A stretch of DNA of 13,876 nucleotides from an uncultured Zetaproteobacteria bacterium (lineage in GTDB: Bacteria; Pseudomonadota; Zetaproteobacteria; Mariprofundales; Mariprofundaceae): NCBI GenBank assembly GCA_913056285.1, contig CAJXNE010000038.1, positions 1 through 13,876 of the forward strand, written 5' to 3'. Within the stretch, counting starts at the first letter, position 1. Every line of letters begins with the position of its first letter. The notes beneath the pieces are model-generated. The model made no database searches. It saw only the letters and a list, made by a program, of their open reading frames with translations, and had not been told where the DNA came from. This document shows positions 12,404 through 13,876 of this stretch, one piece after another. The translations under genes and the position numbers were made by a program.

Positions 12404-13876
12404 TGTTAAACCGCATCATTCATATCTTTATTCAGAGGCCGCTATTGCTGGGACTCGGTCTTATTGTGATATTGCTGGCCGGCATTCAGGGTTGGCAGCG
12501 CATGCCGGTGGATCTGTTGCCCGATCTGGATGTACCGGTGGTCAATATCATCACCCACCTGCCCGGCGCATCGCCGCAGGATGTTGAACTGTTGATCACC
12601 CGCCCGCTGGAATCGGCCATGCAGGGCATCAGCGGCGTGTACCGGGTATCCTCAACATCGGCGCAGGGCATTTCACAGATCAGCGTCCAGTTCGATTGGG
12701 GCACTGCCATCAATGATGCCCGTCAAATGGTGCAGGCAAGGCTGGGGCAAGTTTCTGCCAGCCTTCCATCGGGCGTATCGCCGCGCCTGGAGCAGATTGG
12801 CACCACGCTGCAGGAAGTCGCCGGTTATACCATTACCGCCCCGTCCGATCCGGCGGCGCTATTAACTGCCGTGCGCGTTCATCTGTTACCCCGGCTAACG
12901 CAGGTGCAGGGCGTATCCCTGATTGATCTGCTGGGCGGCGCGCAGCGGGCCTTCGTGGTAAAGATAAAGCCGCAGGCGCTGATGCGCGTGCACCTGCAAC
13001 TATCCGATATTAGCACAGCCATCAAAGCAGCGAATCAGGTAGATGTAGCCGGTTTCGCCGCCGATGGTGGCCGCGAATGGGTGGTGCGTGCTGATGGCCG
13101 TATCCGTTCACTCGATGACCTGCGTCATATCGCTATTCGCGTATCCACGACAACAGCTGCAATGGCACATCCTGTTCTGCTCGGAGATATTGCCAGCATC
13201 AGCGAAGGGCGTGCGCCGAAGCATTATACCATCCATGGTGACGGAAAACCGGCTGTGGCACTGCTGGTGCGCAAGCAACCCGGTGCCAATGGACTGGATG
13301 TAGTGCAAGCTGTGGATGCCGAACTGGCACGGCTGCAAACGCAGTTACCCGCCGCTGCGCATATACAGAAATTCTATGATCAGTCCGAAATTATCATGCG
13401 CGCCAAAAGCGAAATCGAGCAGGATGTATGGATGGGCGCGGCGCTGGTGGTGCTGGTGCTCTACCTGTTTCTGGGCTCAATTCGTCCCACGCTGGTGGTG
13501 GCGCTGACCATTCCGGCCACGTTGCTGGCCACACTCGCTATCATGCAGGTGCTCGGCCTGTCACTGAATATCGTCACCATGACAGCGCTGGCGCTGGCTA
13601 TCGGCATGATTGTCGATGATGGAATTATCGTAGCTGAAAATATCGCCCGTCACGGCCATGATAAAACGCCTGCGCAGGCTGCGCTGCATGGAGCGATGGA
13701 GATTGCAGGCCCCGATACCAGCGGCACCATGACGACGATAGCCGCTTTTCTGCCGCTGCTGCTGATTGGCGGCATCGCCGCGCTGTTCATGCGTCCATTC
13801 GGCTGGACAGTTAGCGCATCGTTGCTGGTGTCGTTGGTGCTATCGTTGATTCTGGTGCCGTCATTGTCCGCCAGCC
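12403..13876 (+). CDS. RND efflux permease, N-terminal part (runs off the window)
   Basis: This is the inner-membrane proton/substrate antiporter of the pump. The frame is open from ATG 12403 to the edge, 491 residues, about half of a normal ~1000-residue RND protein. TM1 is at about 10-28 (PLLLGLGLIVILLAGIQGW), followed by MPVDLLPDLDVPVV and the porter domain (about 40-330), then TM2-TM6. The porter segment with SAQGISQISVQFDWGTAINDARQMVQARL resembles the CzcA/CusA branch. In TM4, IGMIVDDGIIVAEN puts adjacent aspartates at D405 and D406, matching AcrB D407/D408 and not the DFGx3DGAx3VEN signature of CzcA. Substrate is therefore undecided between metal and organic compounds. The gene starts on the fusion-protein stop (TAATG) and is surely in the same operon. 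Confidence 0.93.
   Translation, partial: MLNRIIHIFIQRPLLLGLGLIVILLAGIQGWQRMPVDLLPDLDVPVVNIITHLPGASPQDVELLITRPLESAMQGISGVYRVSSTSAQGISQISVQFDWGTAINDARQMVQARLGQVSASLPSGVSPRLEQIGTTLQEVAGYTITAPSDPAALLTAVRVHLLPRLTQVQGVSLIDLLGGAQRAFVVKIKPQALMRVHLQLSDISTAIKAANQVDVAGFAADGGREWVVRADGRIRSLDDLRHIAIRVSTTTAAMAHPVLLGDIASISEGRAPKHYTIHGDGKPAVALLVRKQPGANGLDVVQAVDAELARLQTQLPAAAHIQKFYDQSEIIMRAKSEIEQDVWMGAALVVLVLYLFLGSIRPTLVVALTIPATLLATLAIMQVLGLSLNIVTMTALALAIGMIVDDGIIVAENIARHGHDKTPAQAALHGAMEIAGPDTSGTMTTIAAFLPLLLIGGIAALFMRPFGWTVSASLLVSLVLSLILVPSLSAS

Noticed and set aside
1..13876. CRISPR array, insertion sequence or prophage
   Set aside because: I found no spaced direct repeats, transposase, integrase or phage genes in any frame.

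Overview
The window carries housekeeping genes on its left and a sensor-plus-efflux locus on its right. Every gene I can support lies on the + strand. The order pcm / YqaA-type membrane protein / NlpD-type LysM-M23 lipoprotein / rpoS is the classical neighbourhood of the stationary-phase sigma factor in Proteobacteria. A lipobox on an outer-membrane factor and a tripartite RND pump confirm a Gram-negative cell. Base composition is moderate, roughly 50-55 % GC by eye. The order rpoS-apt-tRNA-gyrA-serS is not the one I know from enteric bacteria or Pseudomonas. A less-studied proteobacterium (a zetaproteobacterium is one guess) fits, but I cannot prove the group from this sequence.

Layout. 1-137 is a non-coding left edge with two back-to-back hairpins. 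138-3660 is a tight run of protein repair (pcm), a YqaA/DedA-like membrane protein, a cell-wall hydrolase or hydrolase activator (nlpD-like), a short RpoS and adenine phosphoribosyltransferase (apt). rpoS and apt overlap by one base (TAATG). A tRNA-Arg(CCU) with encoded CCA (3733-3809) separates apt from gyrA (3843-6335). serS (6336-7613) abuts gyrA directly. An OmpR-family response regulator begins 12 bases after serS, and its overlapping sensor kinase follows (to 9696). A lipoprotein outer-membrane factor (9862-11244), a possible small ORF (11241-11360), a membrane-fusion protein (11357-12403) and an RND permease (12403 to the right edge, incomplete) then form one efflux operon in C-B-A order.

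How it fits together. The two-component pair most resembles CusRS/CopRS metal-stress systems. A near-perfect 20-base dyad overlaps the kinase stop codon and stands at the head of the efflux operon. Its core, ATGACCA-AA-TGGTCAT, has the same layout as the E. coli CusR box core (ATGACAA-N2-TTGTCAT). This suggests the upstream regulator controls the downstream pump. The pump's permease nevertheless carries the AcrB-like double aspartate in TM4 instead of the CzcA signature, so the substrate is open.

The least explained piece is the 112-base gap between the outer-membrane factor and the fusion protein, the slot cusF occupies in cusCFBA. It holds a 39-codon ORF with its own Shine-Dalgarno and ATGA overlaps at both ends. 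A run of eight T in it would, with one T fewer, switch it to a hydrophobic 36-residue peptide.
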